Shown here piece after piece: positions 44,698 through 55,027 of a DNA stretch of 64,000 bases. Source of the DNA: an uncultured Psychrobacter sp. GTDB taxonomy: Bacteria > Pseudomonadota > Gammaproteobacteria > Pseudomonadales > Moraxellaceae. The position numbers were made by a program, and so were the translations under genes. The DNA lies in the NCBI RefSeq assembly GCF_947495825.1, contig NZ_CANMAH010000002.1, positions 248,001-312,000 on the forward strand. The letters run 5' to 3'. The notes beneath the pieces are model-generated. The model was not told the origin of the DNA and ran no database searches. It was given only the letters and a program-made list of their open reading frames with translations. Numbering within the stretch: the stretch's first letter is position 1; each line of letters opens with the position of its first letter.

Positions 44698-45954
44698 TTA
44701 CTGGTTTTTTTCGTAAACTGGTAGCTCTTTACAGATGGCTTCTACTTTGTCACGTACATCAGCCAAGACTTTTTCATCACCGCGGCTATCTAGTACGTCG
44801 CAGATCCAGCCAGCCAAATCGCTAGCTTGTGCTTCGTTAAAGCCACGTGTAGTAATCGCTGGCGTACCGATGCGGATACCAGATGTGACGAATGGAGATT
44901 TTGGATCATTTGGTACAGCGTTTTTATTCACAGTGATATGCGCATCGCCAAGCCATTTGTCCGCTTCTTTACCCGTCATTTCTTGCTTAACCAAGCTTAT
45001 CAGCATTAGATGGTTTTCAGTACCACCAGAGATGATTTCATAACCACGATCTTGGATGACTTTAGCCATGGCTTGCGCGTTTTTGACGACTTGCTGTTGA
45101 TAGGTTTTGAAGTTGTCTTCTAGCGCCTCTTTAAAGCAAACCGCTTTGGCTGCGATGACATGCATGAGCGGGCCACCTTGGTTGCCTGGGAATACGGCAG
45201 AATTAAGCTTTTTCGCCAGCTTCTCATCACGAGCCAAAATCATACCTGAGCGCGGGCCACGTAGGGTTTTGTGGGTTGTAGTAGTAACCACATCAGCGAA
45301 TGGTACTGGACTTGGGTAAACGCCACCAGCGATAAGACCTGCTACGTGCGCCATATCTACCAGTAAGTACGCGCCTACTTCGTCGGCGATTTCACGGAAA
45401 CGCTGCCAATCTACAACCTGTGAGTAGGCTGAAAAACCAGCAATAATCATTTTAGGCTTATGCTCTTTTGCCAAACGCTCAACTTCGTCATAATCGATAA
45501 GGCCAGTGCCCTCAACCAATCCGTACTGCACAGCATTATAGTTAAGGCCTGAGAAGTTGATATGCGCGCCATGCGTCAAGTGACCACCCGCGTCTAGGCT
45601 CATGCCAAGTACTGTGTCATTAGGCTCAAGCAATGCTAAAAATACTGCTGAGTTTGCTTGGCTGCCTGAGTGCGGCTGTACGTTGACATACTCGGCACCG
45701 AACAATTCTTTTGCACGATCAATAGCCAACTGTTCAACGACATCAACATGTTCACAACCACCGTAATAACGCTTGCCTGGATAACCTTCAGCATATTTAT
45801 TGGTTAGATCTGTACCTTGCGCTTCCATCACAGCTTGCGAGCAATAGTTTTCTGAAGCAATAAGCTCGATATGGTTTTCTTGACGTACACTTTCAGCTTC
45901 CATGGCTTTTGAAAGTTCTGGATCAAAATCCTTGATAGATATATCTTTAAACAT
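44698..45954 (-). CDS. glyA: Serine hydroxymethyltransferase GlyA
   Basis: PLP enzyme interconverting serine and glycine with tetrahydrofolate, the main source of one-carbon units. 418 residues. Conserved segments: [15 protein letters not shown] near residue 27, [47 protein letters not shown], and the PLP-lysine motif [19 protein letters not shown]-terminal [23 protein letters not shown] lies before the ATG. No glycine riboswitch is visible in the leader. Confidence 0.97.
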   Translation of the reverse strand: MFKDISIKDFDPELSKAMEAESVRQENHIELIASENYCSQAVMEAQGTDLTNKYAEGYPGKRYYGGCEHVDVVEQLAIDRAKELFGAEYVNVQPHSGSQANSAVFLALLEPNDTVLGMSLDAGGHLTHGAHINFSGLNYNAVQYGLVEGTGLIDYDEVERLAKEHKPKMIIAGFSAYSQVVDWQRFREIADEVGAYLLVDMAHVAGLIAGGVYPSPVPFADVVTTTTHKTLRGPRSGMILARDEKLAKKLNSAVFPGNQGGPLMHVIAAKAVCFKEALEDNFKTYQQQVVKNAQAMAKVIQDRGYEIISGGTENHLMLISLVKQEMTGKEADKWLGDAHITVNKNAVPNDPKSPFVTSGIRIGTPAITTRGFNEAQASDLAGWICDVLDSRGDEKVLADVRDKVEAICKELPVYEKNQ

Positions 45955-46110
45955 ATAAATGTCCTATATATTGACTATTGTTAGAAAGGAGTTGGTAGAG
46001 ATAAGAAGCCTAGAGGCGGCATCTCGGTATCAGCAATAGTTTTGATGTGCTCCTGCATTCAGGATATCGCTATAACCAAGTGTAACATGAAACTTTACGT
46101 TATGAGCGCA

Positions 46111-46134
46111 AAAAAGCCCTACCTTAAGCTGGGC
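46111..46134 (-). terminator. Terminator upstream of glyA, serving the GNAT/FemAB-like gene
   Basis: On the minus strand GCCCAGC-TTAA-GGTAGGGC is followed by UUUUUU. It lies some 220 bp beyond the stop of the gene at 46354 and before glyA. The rest of 45955-46353 contains the glyA promoter area; no gene was seen. Confidence 0.7.
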
Positions 46135-46353
46135 AAATCAAATGGTTTTATAACACAAATAAATAGCCAATAAAATAAGTGTTTTACCAAATTTTGGCAT
46201 GCGCTAAAAACGACTAAATACTTTATAGATAGTGATGTATATCTGAAAAGGCTGTCTTTAGCTTTGCTCGACCAAAATAACGACAAAGAACCTCATTGAT
46301 TAGTAATTCTTGACCTTAGCAATCACAACTCTCAAACCTTTATAATCACTCTA

Positions 46354-47676
46354 TTAATCAAGATCAGTAAACTCTGGCATATTATCAGTATTGAACGGTA
46401 ATGCATCGTGTGCTTGCTGGCGATAGTGTGCCATATGTAGTCGATCTTTTGCGCAAAAGTCTGCAATCGCTGGTACAAAACGTGGATCATAAATACGGTG
46501 CAACGAATGTGTTTTGGTTGGAACAAAGCCGCGTATTAATTTGTGCTCGCCTTGAGTACCGGGATCAAAATATGTCAAACCTTGTTCAATGGCAAACTCA
46601 ATACCTTGGTAATAACATAGCTCAAAATGCAAGCTGTCATACTCTCCAAGCGCGCCCCAATAACGACCATATAAAGTCGCGTTTTTGCTATGAGGTGTGT
46701 CGTATAAAAACAAGCTACTGGCAATAATCTCGTCATTCTCATTATAAGCTTGCGCTAAAAATAAGTGCTCAGGCATCTCTTTTGCCAATGCCATAAAGAA
46801 CGCTTCTTTTAAGTATGGTTGCTGTCCGCGAACCGCATAGGTCATCACGTAGCAATGATAAAACGTCTTCCAATCCGCCTCAGTAATCTCATCTCCGCAT
46901 TTACGAACGCAACGAATCCCTTGGGCAGTGACTTTTCTACGCTCAGCACGAATATTTTTACGTTTTTTGGCCGTCAATGTCATTAAAAACGCATCGAAGT
47001 CTGTAAAAGGCTGATGGCCTTTTAAGTCTATATTTTGCCATAGGAACTGACAACCTTGGCGCTCAAGGATAGGATTGTTTGCAGTGAGAGCTTCTATGTC
47101 CGTATGAGTTATTTGTGCCGGATCACTCACGTTATTCGCAGGCATCAGTGACGTTGCCAGCTTAGCCAATGTAGGTGTTACAAACAATCCATGCCAGCTT
47201 GATGCTCCTACTTGCTGAGCAATATTATCTACTCCTGCCATCGCTGTTTTTACGATATCGGCATCAAGCGTTTCACCAGCCGCCAACCATAAGCGCTGTC
47301 CCGTAATTGGGGTATAAGGAGAGCTTGTCACCAAACGCGGATAATAATCAAGCCCATAGCGCGCATAAGCCTGCGCCCACGCATGATCGAATACAAACTC
47401 ACCGCGATGGTGGTCTTTTACAAATACTGGCATGACAGCGACTGCTTGGGAGATATCTACTGGTTCTATGTTGGTGTCATTTGTCGCTTCGTGACCCATA
47501 CTCTCTGTACGATAAACCAAGACAAATATGGGCAGCCATCCTGCACGCTCGCCAATCGCTTGTGTATCTATTAGTGCTTGCCAAAAAGCAAATGACATAA
47601 AAGGCGTATCAGGCAACTGCCAATTGACTTGACTCTGCCAGCTTGTATCCTTAAGTAGTGCATACTGTAAATTCAT
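46354..47676 (-). CDS. GNAT/FemAB-like acyltransferase (COG3146, DUF482 type)
   Basis: About 440 residues, cytoplasmic. Recognisable segments: PFMSFAFWQALIDTQAIG near residue 25, a central SWHGLFV, GCQFLWQNIDLKGH and the basic stretch LTAKKRKNIRAERRKV. LYGRYWGALGEYDSLHFELCYYQGIEFAIEQGL and FDPGTQGEHKLIRGFVPTKTHS follow. This last block is typical of the COG3146 'predicted N-acyltransferase' family, related to peptidoglycan-bridge FemAB enzymes. The acceptor is unknown. ATG 47676 is chosen over a GTG three codons earlier. A single-gene unit. Confidence 0.85.
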   Translation of the reverse strand: MNLQYALLKDTSWQSQVNWQLPDTPFMSFAFWQALIDTQAIGERAGWLPIFVLVYRTESMGHEATNDTNIEPVDISQAVAVMPVFVKDHHRGEFVFDHAWAQAYARYGLDYYPRLVTSSPYTPITGQRLWLAAGETLDADIVKTAMAGVDNIAQQVGASSWHGLFVTPTLAKLATSLMPANNVSDPAQITHTDIEALTANNPILERQGCQFLWQNIDLKGHQPFTDFDAFLMTLTAKKRKNIRAERRKVTAQGIRCVRKCGDEITEADWKTFYHCYVMTYAVRGQQPYLKEAFFMALAKEMPEHLFLAQAYNENDEIIASSLFLYDTPHSKNATLYGRYWGALGEYDSLHFELCYYQGIEFAIEQGLTYFDPGTQGEHKLIRGFVPTKTHSLHRIYDPRFVPAIADFCAKDRLHMAHYRQQAHDALPFNTDNMPEFTDLD

Positions 47677-47808
47677 AATTCTCACACTGTTTTTTCTTTA
47701 TGGTTTAGCGTATCAAACGTCAATTTTTTTGCTGTCACAATTTGCAAAAGACACGGTTGAAGTGAGCAATAACGTTTAAAATCTTTGATATATCTGTTTG
47801 TTAAGCAC

Positions 47809-47838
47809 AAAAAAGTCATCTACAACGATGCAGATGAC
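47809..47838 (-). terminator. Orphan terminator on the minus strand upstream of the GNAT/FemAB-like gene
   Basis: On the minus strand GTCATCT-N10-AGATGAC is followed by UUUUUU (left arm from 47809 including the A run). No gene that it could close is visible on the minus strand between here and the next gene at 48448. It may end a small RNA or an antisense transcript from the icd leader, or protect the GNAT-like gene from upstream transcription. Confidence 0.5.
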
Positions 47839-48121
47839 GTTACTTGTTATATTATATGTTTATACTCGTATTAGGGCGCATTGAACGTTTGGCCATGGTC
47901 CTATTAGCCCACTAGCACAGGTTTTTACGCTATTGATCAGTTTTATAAATTATAATAAAGGAGCTGCAACCAAATAACAGCAGCAAAAAAATGATAATTG
48001 CATGGAAAAGATGATATCAGTGTCGATGACTGGTAGAATAAAGCTGTTATTAGATTAATATAATTTAGATACATAGGATATGAGCAAAAACAGTACACTT
48101 AGTTCATTATATGAGATTGAC

Positions 48122-48164
48122 ATTGAGCGAATTTGTAGTGGATTAGCTATAATATGCGCTCAAT
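48122..48164 (+). promoter_or_regulatory. Promoter of monomeric icd with inverted repeat around the -10 box
   Basis: A perfect TATAAT at 48148-48153, with TTGAGC 19 bp upstream as a possible -35. It is enclosed by the perfect 8-bp inverted repeat ATTGAGCG (48122-48129) / CGCTCAAT (48157-48164). The left arm overlaps the -35 and the right arm sits at the predicted start point, a layout suited to a repressor or other regulator. It would give an icd leader of nearly 290 nt. Confidence 0.5.
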
Positions 48165-48165
48165 C

Positions 48166-48223
48166 AGTTACTTTTGGATAACTATCATTAGATGATTTAA
48201 ATGAAAGCAAAAAGTAACTTTTT
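48166..48223 (+). terminator. Terminator-like hairpin in the icd leader (possible attenuator)
   Basis: AGTTACTTTT (48166-48175) pairs perfectly with AAAAGTAACT (48210-48219), followed by TTTT. It begins within about 10 nt of the predicted transcription start and ends 225 nt before the icd ATG. The loop is 34 nt and AT-rich. It could be an attenuator, an RNA thermometer-like element, or produce a short leader RNA. The remaining leader, 48224-48447, shows no clear alternative stem. Confidence 0.45.
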
Positions 48224-48447
48224 AAAAATGGTTTAGAAATGGTTCCTTAAGAGCGACCTTTTTAAATGTTGTTTTATCGAATGTAGATGAACGTTATTAG
48301 TAGAAATTTTGAAGCAGGCTCAAATTTTGGGTCTGCATGATGTACTTGATATAGCCATATAGTTCGTTATCGCTTAGTATGATTTGACATTAATAATCAT
48401 ATTTGAGCCTTATTATTAACTACCGACTAAAGGATTACTTTACTAAA

Positions 48448-50667
48448 ATGTCAAAAATTATTTATACAAAAACTGATGAAGCCCCAGCGCTGGCGACTCT
48501 GTCGTTCTTACCTATTGTTGAAGCCTTTACGCAGACGGCAGGGATTGCTGTTGAGACCAGTGATATCTCTGTTGCCGCCCGAGTCTTGGCTGAATTTCCT
48601 GAATACTTAAATGAAGAACAACGCGTTCCTGACAATCTAGCTGAGCTTGGTCGTCTAACGCAAGAACCTGACACCAATATCATCAAACTACCTAACATCA
48701 GTGCTTCTGTGCAACAGCTCAAAGCTGTGATTAAAGAGCTACAAGGCAAAGGTTATGCGATACCTGATTTTCCAGAAGATCCACAGACTGATGAAGAAAA
48801 AGAGCTGCGTAAGCGTTTTGGTAAAGTGCTAGGTAGTGCGGTAAACCCTGTATTACGTGAAGGTAACTCAGATCGCCGTGCACCAAAGGCCGTCAAAAAC
48901 TATGCTCGCAAACATCCACACTCTATGGGTGAATGGAAGCAATGGTCAAGCACGCACGTATCACACATGCATGGCGGTGACTTTTATGATGGTGAGCAGT
49001 CTATAACATTGGATAAAGCTCGTACCGTCCGTATGGAGTTGTTGCTCGATGATGGCACCAAAAAGGTCTTAAAGCCTGAGATTGCGTTACAAGACAAAGA
49101 AGTCATCGATTTGATGGTTATGAGTAAAGACGCTTTGCTAGAATTTTATGAGCGTGAGATGGAAGACTGCCGCGAAGCAGGTATTTTGTTTTCCTTGCAT
49201 GTAAAAGCGACCATGATGAAGGTGTCGCACCCTATCGTCTTTGGTCATGCGGTTAGAATCTACTATAAAGAAGCGTTCGAAAAACATGGCGCTTGTTTTG
49301 ATGAGTTAGGCATCAACGTCAACAACGGCATGGCTGATCTATACGACAAAATCTCAGTATTACCAGCATCAAAGCGTGAAGAGATTGAGCAAGATCTACA
49401 TGCTTGTCAAGAGCATCGCCCGCGTCTGGCTATGGTCGACTCTGCAAAAGGTATTACCAACTTCCATTCTCCAAGCGACATTATCGTAGATGCTTCTATG
49501 CCTGCTATGATTCGTAATGGCGGTAAAATGTGGGGCGCCGATGGCAAATTATATGACTGTAAAGCCGTTATGCCTGAGTCTACGTTCGCCCGTATTTATC
49601 AAGAAATGATTAATTTCTGCAAATGGCATGGCAACTTTGATCCAACTACGATGGGTACTGTGCCTAACGTAGGTCTTATGGCACAAAAAGCCGAAGAATA
49701 TGGCTCGCATGATAAGACTTTTGAATCTAGCGATACCGGTATGGCACGTATTGTCGATGTTGACACCGATGAAGTATTGCTCGAAAAAGACGTCAAAAAG
49801 GGTGATATCTGGCGCATGTGTCAAACCAAAGATTTACCGATCCAAGATTGGGTAAAACTTGCTGTACGCCGCGCACGTGAATCAAATACACCTGTTATCT
49901 TTTGGTTAGACCCATATCGTCCACATGAAAATGAGTTAATCAAAAAGGTTAAAACCTACCTAAAAGATCATGACACTGATGGTCTCCACATTGAGATCAT
50001 GTCACAAGTTCGTGCGATGCGCTATACCCTAGAGCGTGTGGCTCGCGGTCTTGATACCATTTCTGCGACTGGTAATATCTTACGTGATTATCTCACGGAC
50101 TTATTCCCTATCTTAGAATTGGGTACGAGCGCAAAAATGCTCTCAGTTGTACCTTTAATGAAAGGTGGCGGTTTGTTTGAAACTGGTGCAGGTGGTTCAG
50201 CACCTAAGCATGTCGAGCAGCTGGTAGAAGAAAACCATCTACGTTGGGATTCTTTGGGTGAGTTCTTAGCCTTGACTGAATCTTTGGAGCATTTGGCCAA
50301 AAACGATGACAATGCTAAAGCACAGGTATTGGCAGATACGCTTGATAAAGCGACAGAAAAACTGCTATTGAATGACAAATCACCATCACGCAAAACAGGT
50401 GAGTTAGATAACCGTGGTAGTCACTTCTATCTGGCTATGTACTGGGCTGAAGAGCTTGCGGCACAAGAACAAGACAGCGAGCTAAAAGAGAAATTCTCTA
50501 AACTTGCTCAAAGTCTTGAGAGCCAAGAAGAAACTATCGTTAAAGAGTTTAATGAAGCTCAAGGTAAATCTGTAGATATCGATGGCTACTACTTTGCTGA
50601 CGAAGAGCTGGCTAAGCAAGCAATGCGTCCAAGTAAAACGTTCAATGAGACTATAGCCTCACTATAG
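48448..50667 (+). CDS. icd2: Monomeric NADP-dependent isocitrate dehydrogenase
   Basis: Oxidises isocitrate to 2-oxoglutarate with NADP+ in the TCA cycle. About 739 residues from ATG 48448 ([19 protein letters not shown]), with AAAGGATT upstream; the frame is open 15 codons earlier without support. Monomeric-type features: [84 protein letters not shown] and [15 protein letters not shown]. This class is unrelated in sequence to the dimeric enzyme encoded 1 kb away. In cold-adapted bacteria it is often the cold-active form. Confidence 0.96.
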   Translation: MSKIIYTKTDEAPALATLSFLPIVEAFTQTAGIAVETSDISVAARVLAEFPEYLNEEQRVPDNLAELGRLTQEPDTNIIKLPNISASVQQLKAVIKELQGKGYAIPDFPEDPQTDEEKELRKRFGKVLGSAVNPVLREGNSDRRAPKAVKNYARKHPHSMGEWKQWSSTHVSHMHGGDFYDGEQSITLDKARTVRMELLLDDGTKKVLKPEIALQDKEVIDLMVMSKDALLEFYEREMEDCREAGILFSLHVKATMMKVSHPIVFGHAVRIYYKEAFEKHGACFDELGINVNNGMADLYDKISVLPASKREEIEQDLHACQEHRPRLAMVDSAKGITNFHSPSDIIVDASMPAMIRNGGKMWGADGKLYDCKAVMPESTFARIYQEMINFCKWHGNFDPTTMGTVPNVGLMAQKAEEYGSHDKTFESSDTGMARIVDVDTDEVLLEKDVKKGDIWRMCQTKDLPIQDWVKLAVRRARESNTPVIFWLDPYRPHENELIKKVKTYLKDHDTDGLHIEIMSQVRAMRYTLERVARGLDTISATGNILRDYLTDLFPILELGTSAKMLSVVPLMKGGGLFETGAGGSAPKHVEQLVEENHLRWDSLGEFLALTESLEHLAKNDDNAKAQVLADTLDKATEKLLLNDKSPSRKTGELDNRGSHFYLAMYWAEELAAQEQDSELKEKFSKLAQSLESQEETIVKEFNEAQGKSVDIDGYYFADEELAKQAMRPSKTFNETIASL

Positions 50668-50699
50668 TTTTACTTGCATAACTGAGCTTTAAATCAAGG

Positions 50700-50734
50700 C
50701 ACCCCAATGGTTGATTAACCATTGGGGTGTTTTT
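50700..50734 (+). terminator. Intrinsic terminator after monomeric icd
   Basis: Perfect 13-bp stem CACCCCAATGGTT / AACCATTGGGGTG with loop GATT, then TTTTT. Confidence 0.93.
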
Positions 50735-50877
50735 ACGGGTATAAAGTATTCAAGATAGATGATCTATAACAACGTACTTTACAAAAGAATCCTTTTCGCA
50801 TTGCCACACAACCATTAATGTTAAAACTTCTCTTAAACTATTGATAAGTTTCATATTGAACACGTGGATAAAACGCT

Positions 50878-51411
50878 ATGATGTCAAAAAAAATAACAAC
50901 AGCTAGAGGTATTCTTTTTATTTTTGTCCTCGTCGGTGGTCTATGGTACTCACTAACTCGCTTTTTACCTGACAACATTTGGCGAGATATATTTACCATT
51001 GGTCTTGCCTTCCCGTTTTGCGGGGTTTTTATGTGGTCGCTGTTTAGCACTTTACAGCGCATTTATGGAAATGATGGCAACTTGTGGAAAGAGCTTGGGA
51101 TGACCTCTCTTAACGTGTTTTTATTTTTGCTCATATTTTCGGCAATTTACTATGAGGTTGGCATTATGGATACCACTCTCGATGGTAATCCAATTACGCA
51201 AGATTTTTGGGCGTGTTGTTATTATTCGATCATTACTTTTACTTCTACAGGCTATGGTGACTTTCGGCCGCAAGGAATCGCCCGAGTATTAGCAAGCCTA
51301 CATGCATTGATCGGCTATTTAGTACTAGGTTTAATGGCCTCAACCAGTATGTCAGTTGTTCAATGGACAGCGAAGGGTAGCGGTAAACATCGTGGGGCAA
51401 ATGACAGCTAA
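50878..51411 (+). CDS. Small two-helix potassium channel protein
   Basis: 177-residue inner-membrane protein. Two N-terminal hydrophobic segments (GILFIFVLVGGLWYS and IFTIGLAFPFCGVFMWSLF) precede a typical pore unit. An outer helix LNVFLFLLIFSAIYYEVG leads to pore loop FWACCYYSIITFTSTGYGDFRP with selectivity filter TSTGYGD, then an inner helix LHALIGYLVLGLMASTSMSV. This is the Ion_trans_2 (KcsA-like) layout, so K+ selectivity is expected. There is no RCK or other regulatory domain. It lies between the two isocitrate dehydrogenase genes with a separate start region; no functional link is evident. Confidence 0.85.
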   Translation: MMSKKITTARGILFIFVLVGGLWYSLTRFLPDNIWRDIFTIGLAFPFCGVFMWSLFSTLQRIYGNDGNLWKELGMTSLNVFLFLLIFSAIYYEVGIMDTTLDGNPITQDFWACCYYSIITFTSTGYGDFRPQGIARVLASLHALIGYLVLGLMASTSMSVVQWTAKGSGKHRGANDS

Positions 51412-51630
51412 CTAAAATCGAAGTGTAGATAAGCAGAGCCATATTATGACAAATTGAGCTTTTAAAGCCTGTAAGAAGTACAAAAATAGGGATTATGCAA
51501 CTTAGAAACGCTCTTCTTTTAAGGTTTATCTTCTTTACTAAGCATTACAGATACATGGTCGACATTGAGCAGATAGTTTTTTTCGCTTAATGTCGATTAT
51601 GCGTCTGTAGCATTTTTCTTAATTAGTTTA

Positions 51631-52890
51631 TTAAACATCCATATGCTTGATGACTGCTGTACCGAACTCCGAGGTACTAAGTAAGGTAGCCTTTGGCATC
51701 AAGCGCTCAAAATCATAAGTCACTGTCTTATTCGCAATCGCGCCTTTTATACCTTCAATAATCAGGTCTGCTGCTTCAACCCAGCCCATATCACGTAACA
51801 TCATCTCAGCAGACAGTATCAACGATCCTGGATTTACCGTATTTTGACCAGCATACTTAGGTGCCGTACCATGAGTAGCCTCATAAACAGAGACAGCGCC
51901 ACCTTTGTTCGCGCCTGGTGCGATACCAATACCACCAACTTCTGCAGCCAATGCATCTGAGATGTAGTCCCCATTTAAGTTTAGGGTCGCAACCACAGAG
52001 TAGTCGGCAGGACGCATTAGTATCTGCTGCAAAAACGCATCAGCGATGACGTCTTTAATGATAATCTCGTTACCTGTTTTAGGGTTCTGCATCGTCATCC
52101 AAGGACCACCATCTAACAACTCAGCACCAAAACGCTCTGCAGCTAACTCATAGCCCCATTCTTTAAATGCACCTTCAGTAAACTTCATAATATTGCCTTT
52201 ATGCACTAAGGTTACATTTGGCAAGTCATTATCGATAGCATGCTGGATGGCTTTGCGCACTAGGCGCTGCGTGCCTTCTTTTGATACGGGTTTTATACCG
52301 ATACCGCAGTTTTCGGGGAAGCGTATTTTATCGACACCCATCTCATTTTGTAAAAAATCGATGACCTTTTTAGCATCCTCGCTGCCTGCTTTCCATTCGA
52401 TACCAGCGTAGATGTCTTCTGAGTTTTCACGGAAGATGACCATATTGGTCAGTTCAGGATGTTGGACTGGGCTTGGTACACCTTCAAACCAACGTACTGG
52501 ACGCTGACAAACATACAAGTCGAGCTCTTGACGCACTGCGACATTTAGTGAACGAAAGCCGCCACCAACTGGTGTGGTCAGCGGCCCTTTGATGCTGATA
52601 ACATAGTCCTTTAATATCTCTAGTGTCTCGCTTGGTAGGTAGTCACCTTCATAAATTTTGGCAGCTTTTTCACCAAGGTAGGCCTCCATCCAGATGATTG
52701 ATTTTTTGCCATGATAAGCTTTATCTACAGCAGCATTGACCACTTTTATCATGACAGGTGTGATATCTATACCGATACCATCACCTTCAACGAATGGAAT
52801 AATGGGATTATTAGGAACATTTAACGATAAGTCAGCATTGACGGTCACTTTTTCACCGTCTCTTGGTACGATAACCTTTCTATAAGACAT
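51631..52890 (-). CDS. icd: Dimeric NADP-dependent isocitrate dehydrogenase
   Basis: TCA-cycle enzyme of the beta-decarboxylating dehydrogenase family, 419 residues. [19 protein letters not shown] at the N-terminus, [21 protein letters not shown] with the isocitrate-binding Ser/Asn/Arg residues, [53 protein letters not shown] and [18 protein letters not shown] lies upstream of the ATG. It faces the monomeric form across the channel gene, so the cell has both IDH classes. A similar pair (icdI/icdII) is known from the psychrophile Colwellia maris. Confidence 0.97.
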   Translation of the reverse strand: MSYRKVIVPRDGEKVTVNADLSLNVPNNPIIPFVEGDGIGIDITPVMIKVVNAAVDKAYHGKKSIIWMEAYLGEKAAKIYEGDYLPSETLEILKDYVISIKGPLTTPVGGGFRSLNVAVRQELDLYVCQRPVRWFEGVPSPVQHPELTNMVIFRENSEDIYAGIEWKAGSEDAKKVIDFLQNEMGVDKIRFPENCGIGIKPVSKEGTQRLVRKAIQHAIDNDLPNVTLVHKGNIMKFTEGAFKEWGYELAAERFGAELLDGGPWMTMQNPKTGNEIIIKDVIADAFLQQILMRPADYSVVATLNLNGDYISDALAAEVGGIGIAPGANKGGAVSVYEATHGTAPKYAGQNTVNPGSLILSAEMMLRDMGWVEAADLIIEGIKGAIANKTVTYDFERLMPKATLLSTSEFGTAVIKHMDV

Positions 52891-53276
52891 AAATAAAACT
52901 CCTTGATTATATGTTATGGTTCGCAGGCATACTTAGCGCTCTGCTATAGATACTTCAATTACCAGTACTACAAAAACCTTTATTCCATCATGGTTTTATA
53001 ATTGCGGTTATTTAGCATGATGTTTATTTAGTACACTATCTACTCAATAATGCTGTTGTTATATCTGACAATGTTAGATGGTTAGATGCTTATTGGCTTG
53101 GATATTTATGAGCGATCACTATTCTTGGTCAGCATGAGTAGATGCTAGTGCCTACTTTAACATCTATTGTCAGATGATTTGGTTTCAAAATGTCAGACGA
53201 TGATATGTGATTCAACTTCTCTTTTTTATGTTAGCAAACCTATTAACTTCTTCTTTTGTTTGGATGTATTTACCCT
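52891..53276. other. Intergenic region between divergent icd and rluE
   Basis: About 386 bp, AT-rich. A long-range inverted repeat ATCTGACAAT (53063-53072) / ATTGTCAGAT (53166-53175) and a repeated GTCAGA(T/C)GAT phrase near 53170-53205 are present. Otherwise I see only the shared promoter area. There is no credible gene. Confidence 0.35.
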
Positions 53277-53891
53277 ATGTCGACATCAAGCCTTATTTTA
53301 TTTAACAAACCTTACGGGGTACAAAGTCAGTTTCGTGACGATAGTAACAATGACCATACTACTTTATCTGAATTTTTCACTGATAAGTCTTTGAGAGTGG
53401 CTGGACGTTTGGATGCAACGTCAGAAGGGTTACTTATTTTGACAAGTGATGGACGGATAAACAAAGCCATCACGCATCCACCAAAGGCCAATAAAGGGCA
53501 TAAACAAGGCAAGACTTACCTAGTACAGGTTGAGGGTAACCCAGCCCCTGAGCAACTACGTCAACTTGAAAAGGGTGTAGTTTTAAAAGACGGTAAGACG
53601 CTGCCTGCTAGCGTCAAATACCTAAACGAAGATGAGTTACCGATGCCTCTTTGGCCGCGTAACCCGCCCATACGTGAACGTAAAAGCGTGCCAGACTCGT
53701 GGCTGATGCTAACCATCTACGAAGGAAAAAATCGGCAAGTACGTCGTATGACAGCACATGTCGGTTTGCCTTGCCTGCGCTTAATCAGATGGTCAGTTGC
53801 TGGGTTTGAATTGGGCGATTTGGGTGTTGGTGAGTTTGTACGTATTCACTTAAATAAAGAGCGTTGTCAGCAGTTGGGTATCATGAAGTAA
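53277..53891 (+). CDS. rluE: 23S rRNA pseudouridine synthase RluE-like
   Basis: Converts a uridine of rRNA to pseudouridine (23S U2457 for E. coli RluE). About 204 residues from ATG 53277, just long enough for the catalytic domain; no S4 domain, as in the RluE/RsuA-related short forms. Motifs: LILFNKPYGVQSQF, the catalytic-Asp block VAGRLDATSEGLLILTSDG, KTYLVQVEG, and the C-terminal YEGKNRQVRRMTAHVGLPCLRLIR. An in-frame ATG seven codons upstream is possible. The exact target base is inferred by family only. Confidence 0.9.
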   Translation: MSTSSLILFNKPYGVQSQFRDDSNNDHTTLSEFFTDKSLRVAGRLDATSEGLLILTSDGRINKAITHPPKANKGHKQGKTYLVQVEGNPAPEQLRQLEKGVVLKDGKTLPASVKYLNEDELPMPLWPRNPPIRERKSVPDSWLMLTIYEGKNRQVRRMTAHVGLPCLRLIRWSVAGFELGDLGVGEFVRIHLNKERCQQLGIMK

Positions 53892-54059
53892 CTCAATAAA
53901 GATTAAAGCAAATTTGGTGATGATATTTGAAACGTTAGCGTCTCGAATTAGCAAGATTAACCTGCTAATATTCATTATTTGTTGTGTTTTAGCCATCTAG
54001 TTTGTCAATTTATTATTCTATTTGACTATTGATTGGCTTATTTATGTTAAGGACATATT

Positions 54060-54869
54060 ATGGCCGCTTGTTATCGTTACCCTCTTTCTGCTCTAGCTAT
54101 TAGTGTTGCAGCGCTACTTTTTCTTAATGCTTGCCAGCCGGTCACCGAAAGCCCAGAAAGCACAGCCCTCCAAAACGATGAGACGACGACCATAGAAGAG
54201 GTAATAGCGCCCTCAACCAATACACAGGCGTCTGAGGTAGATGAAGCGCTTGATTCGCATACAGACCATGATATGCCAAATACAGCGATAAGCGCTGATG
54301 ATAGACAAGTAAGCGACGTGCTCAAAGATTACACCAAATCGATGACTAGAATGCACGATGAGATGATGATCGGTATGAATTACAATGATCCAGATACCGC
54401 TTTCGCTAAGGGTATGCTTGGGCATCATCGCGGTGCATTAGATATGGCAAAAACTCAGCTCAAATACGGCACCGATGAAACTATGCGTAAGCTTGCACAA
54501 GAAATTATCGACTCGCAGCAAATCGAGATTGATATCCTAAACAAGTGGCTTGCTAGTCATCCCGATGCTGCTAAACCAAAGCCTGATACTCAAGCTATGC
54601 AGCGTGCATACGCTGAAGGTATGGTTACTATGCATGATGAGATGACACTTGGCATCGCAGACCCAGTGCCTGATATGGCGTTCGCTCGCGGTATGCTGCC
54701 ACACCATATAGGTGCAGTAGATATGGCGATGGTTCAGATGGAGTATGGTAAGGATACAGAGATGCGTAAGCTTGCACAGCAAATCATTGATACACAGCAG
54801 CGCGAGATTGAGCTTATGCAAGATTGGATTGCTCTACAAGAGATCGATAATAATGAGCTTAATCAATAG
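54060..54869 (+). CDS. Lipoprotein with two DUF305 domains
   Basis: 269 residues. The signal peptide ends in lipobox FLNAC. An acidic linker of about 60 residues follows, then two DUF305 units at about 95-165 and 185-255. Each has the pattern MHDEM-(M/T)-G, then A-(K/R)-GML-x-HH-x-GA-(L/V)-DMA and (M)RKLAQ-(E/Q)-IID-(S/T)-QQ-x-E-I. The repeated HH and Met/His/Glu-rich helices suggest metal, perhaps copper, binding, as proposed for some family members; the role here is not known. AAGGACAT precedes the ATG. Confidence 0.82.
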   Translation: MAACYRYPLSALAISVAALLFLNACQPVTESPESTALQNDETTTIEEVIAPSTNTQASEVDEALDSHTDHDMPNTAISADDRQVSDVLKDYTKSMTRMHDEMMIGMNYNDPDTAFAKGMLGHHRGALDMAKTQLKYGTDETMRKLAQEIIDSQQIEIDILNKWLASHPDAAKPKPDTQAMQRAYAEGMVTMHDEMTLGIADPVPDMAFARGMLPHHIGAVDMAMVQMEYGKDTEMRKLAQQIIDTQQREIELMQDWIALQEIDNNELNQ

Positions 54870-54911
54870 CCGTCGCCAGCACTACGACTAGACTTTTATA
54901 TATTCTCATAT

Positions 54912-54953
54912 AAACCCCGTGTTAAGAATAACCGCTTAGCAAGGGGTTTTTAT
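54912..54953 (+). terminator. Terminator after the DUF305 gene
   Basis: AAACCCC (54912-54918) pairs with GGGGTTT (54943-54949), with inner TAAG/CTTA, followed by T-rich sequence. Next to it GATATTGATAGGCTT occurs twice (54991 and 55015), the second copy overlapping the stop of the next, convergent gene. Confidence 0.7.
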
Positions 54954-55027
54954 AGTGCTACATGGTTGATAGTTATTATCTAAACGCTACGATATTGATA
55001 GGCTTGTTCTTGATGATATTGATAGGC

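Noticed and set aside
45955..46110. Glycine riboswitch upstream of glyA
   Set aside because: Leader read for paired glycine aptamer features; none recognised.
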